The position numbers were made by a program, and so were the translations under genes. The notes under the pieces were generated by a model. That model made no database searches, had not been told where the DNA came from, and was given only the letters and a program-made list of their open reading frames with translations. 64,000 nt of DNA from Peptococcaceae bacterium UBA7702 (GTDB lineage: Bacteria > Bacillota > Dehalobacteriia > UBA7702): NCBI GenBank assembly GCA_002482535.1, contig DLGE01000016.1:1-64000 (forward strand), given 5' to 3'. This document shows positions 62,788 through 64,000 of this stretch, piece by piece (position 1 is the stretch's first letter; every line of letters begins with the position of its first letter).

Positions 62788-63249
62788 ATGGAAAAAACAG
62801 TCAGCTTCGAATTACACAGTTTAACCAATTTAATGAAACGCGAATCCGAAAGTTCCTGCCTCTGCAAATTTCACCGTCAAACCGACCTCACCGACATGCA
62901 ATCAAGGATCATCGGCTTTTTGCACCGGATGAGAGCCGAGGACGTTTTTCAAAAAGACATCGAAAAGGAATTTTCCATTCGCCGTCCCACGGTTTCCATT
63001 CTGCTGCAAACCATGGAGAAAAAAAATCTCGTCAAAAGAGACGCCGTGGCCTATGACGCCAGACTGAAAAAGGTCCGGCTGACACCAAAAGCGGAAGAGC
63101 TGGTCAACAGCTCCGAACAGGAGATGCTTCGTTTTGAGAAAATGCTGATTGCGAATATTTCCCCAGAAGATATGGCCTGCTTTTTCCGGGTCACCAAGAA
63201 AATCCGGGAGAATCTGGAAGAAAACAGGCAAGCCCCCGCCGGCAAATAA
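62788..63249 (+). CDS. MarR-family transcriptional regulator
   Basis: 153 residues from ATG 62788 (GGAG nine bases upstream); an in-frame ATG at 62773 is a weaker alternative. Winged-helix core: LTDMQSRIIGFLHRMRAEDVFQKDIEKEFSIRRPTVSILLQTMEKKNLVKRDAVAYDARLKKVRLTPKAE. A Cys pair (SSCLCKFH) lies near the N-terminus and might sense redox or metal. Its promoter carries two phased palindromes consistent with autoregulation. Confidence 0.9.
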   Translation: MEKTVSFELHSLTNLMKRESESSCLCKFHRQTDLTDMQSRIIGFLHRMRAEDVFQKDIEKEFSIRRPTVSILLQTMEKKNLVKRDAVAYDARLKKVRLTPKAEELVNSSEQEMLRFEKMLIANISPEDMACFFRVTKKIRENLEENRQAPAGK

Positions 63250-63357
63250 GGCGGCGGCAACTACCCCGGCGGATACCTAATACTGTAATAAGAAGGCCCT
63301 ACAGATAAAAAAGCAGCTTCGCCGCCTTCGCATCGGAATCAACAAAAGAGGGATATT

Positions 63358-63801
63358 ATGAATATGGAAAATTATCAAGACAGTTATTTTAAATTACTTT
63401 CTTTCGAAAAATCATTTCGTCAGTTCACCCAAAAGAAAGTTCCCGGCGCCGATGTTTCCCTGGCACTGATCATGATCCTGCGCTACCTTGAAGAAAACGG
63501 CAGCTGCGGACAGAAGGAGCTTACCGTCACCTTCAACGCCTCCTCGGCGGCGATGGCCGTTTCCATCGGCAAACTGGAAGAAAGAGAGCTCATCATCAAG
63601 GAAGTCGCCGACGATGACAAAAGGAACAATATCATTTCTCTGACCGAAAAAGGGGAAGCTCTCCTGGCCCAGGTGGCGGCAAGCTCTGAAACAGCGGAGG
63701 CAAAAGTGGAAGCGCCCATGTCAGAGGAAGAATTAAGCCAACTGACCAAATTACAGAAAAAACTGTTCCGTCAGCTGAAAACCATTTCCATCAACGTATA
63801 A
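63358..63801 (+). CDS. MarR-type winged-helix regulator
   Basis: 147 residues (MNMENYQDSYFKLLSFEKSF; GAGGG upstream). Winged-helix features LIMILRYLEENGSCGQKELTVTFNASSAAMAVSIGKLEERELIIKEVADDDKRNNIISLTEKG with the typical MarR wing (DDDKRNN). Follows the other MarR gene by 108 bp on the same strand. It probably regulates the membrane-protein gene beginning at 63863 or other transporters beyond the window. Confidence 0.85.
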   Translation: MNMENYQDSYFKLLSFEKSFRQFTQKKVPGADVSLALIMILRYLEENGSCGQKELTVTFNASSAAMAVSIGKLEERELIIKEVADDDKRNNIISLTEKGEALLAQVAASSETAEAKVEAPMSEEELSQLTKLQKKLFRQLKTISINV

Positions 63802-63862
63802 TGTTACAAGGCATTGTATAGACATTTTATAAAATATATTATAGAATAAAGAGGGATTGTAC

Positions 63863-64000
63863 ATGGGAGAAAAAATGCGCCGCTTCTTTGCCGGCCGCTA
63901 CGGTATGGACGCACTGAATAAACTCCTTTTCATCATTGCGGCCGTCTTACTGATTCCGCTGTGGATATGGCAAATTCGCGGCCTGGAAATCCTGTTTTTG
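63863..64000 (+). CDS. Start of a membrane protein gene, cut by the window end
   Basis: 46 codons in view: MGEKMRRFFAGRYGMDALNK, then a hydrophobic span (LLFIIAAVLLIPLWIW). GAGGG precedes ATG 63863; an in-frame ATG at 63875 with GGGAG before it is an alternative start. A -10-like TATTAT lies about 30 bp upstream. Family not recognised from the fragment. Confidence 0.6.
   Translation, partial: MGEKMRRFFAGRYGMDALNKLLFIIAAVLLIPLWIWQIRGLEILFL

Overview
The window looks like chromosomal DNA of an anaerobic, low-to-mid-GC Bacillota (Clostridia or Negativicutes type). The pointers are consensus sigma-A promoters (TTGACA/TATAAT with 17-18 bp spacers), strong AGGAGG ribosome binding sites, a T-box and an L10 leader, an S-layer-homology surface protein, an LtaS-like transferase, and several anaerobic enzymes (2-oxoacid:ferredoxin oxidoreductase, hybrid cluster protein, iron-sulfur flavoprotein, CooT). 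The genus cannot be named from the sequence. No tRNA, rRNA, CRISPR array, prophage or insertion sequence was seen.

Layout. Positions 1-23554 (minus strand) hold the transcription/translation core: rpmG-secE-nusG-rplK-rplA, rplJ-rplL behind an L10 leader, rpoB-rpoC with its own promoter, then an L7Ae-type gene, rpsL, rpsG, fusA and the first codons of tuf. A 7.8 kb gene for a 2590-residue repeat/SLH surface protein sits between rplL and rpoB. Positions 23952-32038 hold a tiny HTH gene, carA with a carB-dapF fusion, and an LtaS-like sulfatase-fold transferase. Positions 32234-35024 (plus) are methionine synthesis: metA, a Cys-containing Rrf2 regulator and an O-acetylhomoserine sulfhydrylase. 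Positions 35187-37146 are small orphan genes, including a recent tandem duplication.

Positions 37218-48147 (minus) form the most unusual metabolic block. Two tandem paralogues fuse an XRE-type HTH, a cupin and an AMP-forming acyl-CoA ligase. A T-box riboswitch lies between them and governs the second ligase, a ParA-like ATPase, a four-subunit 2-oxoacid:ferredoxin oxidoreductase and an amidohydrolase. An uncharged-tRNA sensor on such genes suggests a biosynthetic, reductive-carboxylation use: an organic acid is activated to acyl-CoA, reductively carboxylated to a 2-oxoacid, then transaminated to an amino acid. That pathway is an inference.

Positions 48360-52337 hold a MarR-TauE pair, an iron-sulfur flavoprotein and a PadR-DUF1700-DUF4097 operon. 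Positions 52468-56268 encode a hybrid cluster protein with a roughly 740-residue repetitive extension. Positions 56373-62494 hold a five-gene nickel/peptide-type ABC importer and a DUF3842-CooT unit. The two units share a nearly identical 48-nt leader/terminator element behind similar promoters, a candidate undescribed cis-regulatory RNA, possibly metal related. The window ends with two MarR-type regulators, the first behind two evenly phased operators, and the start of a membrane protein gene.
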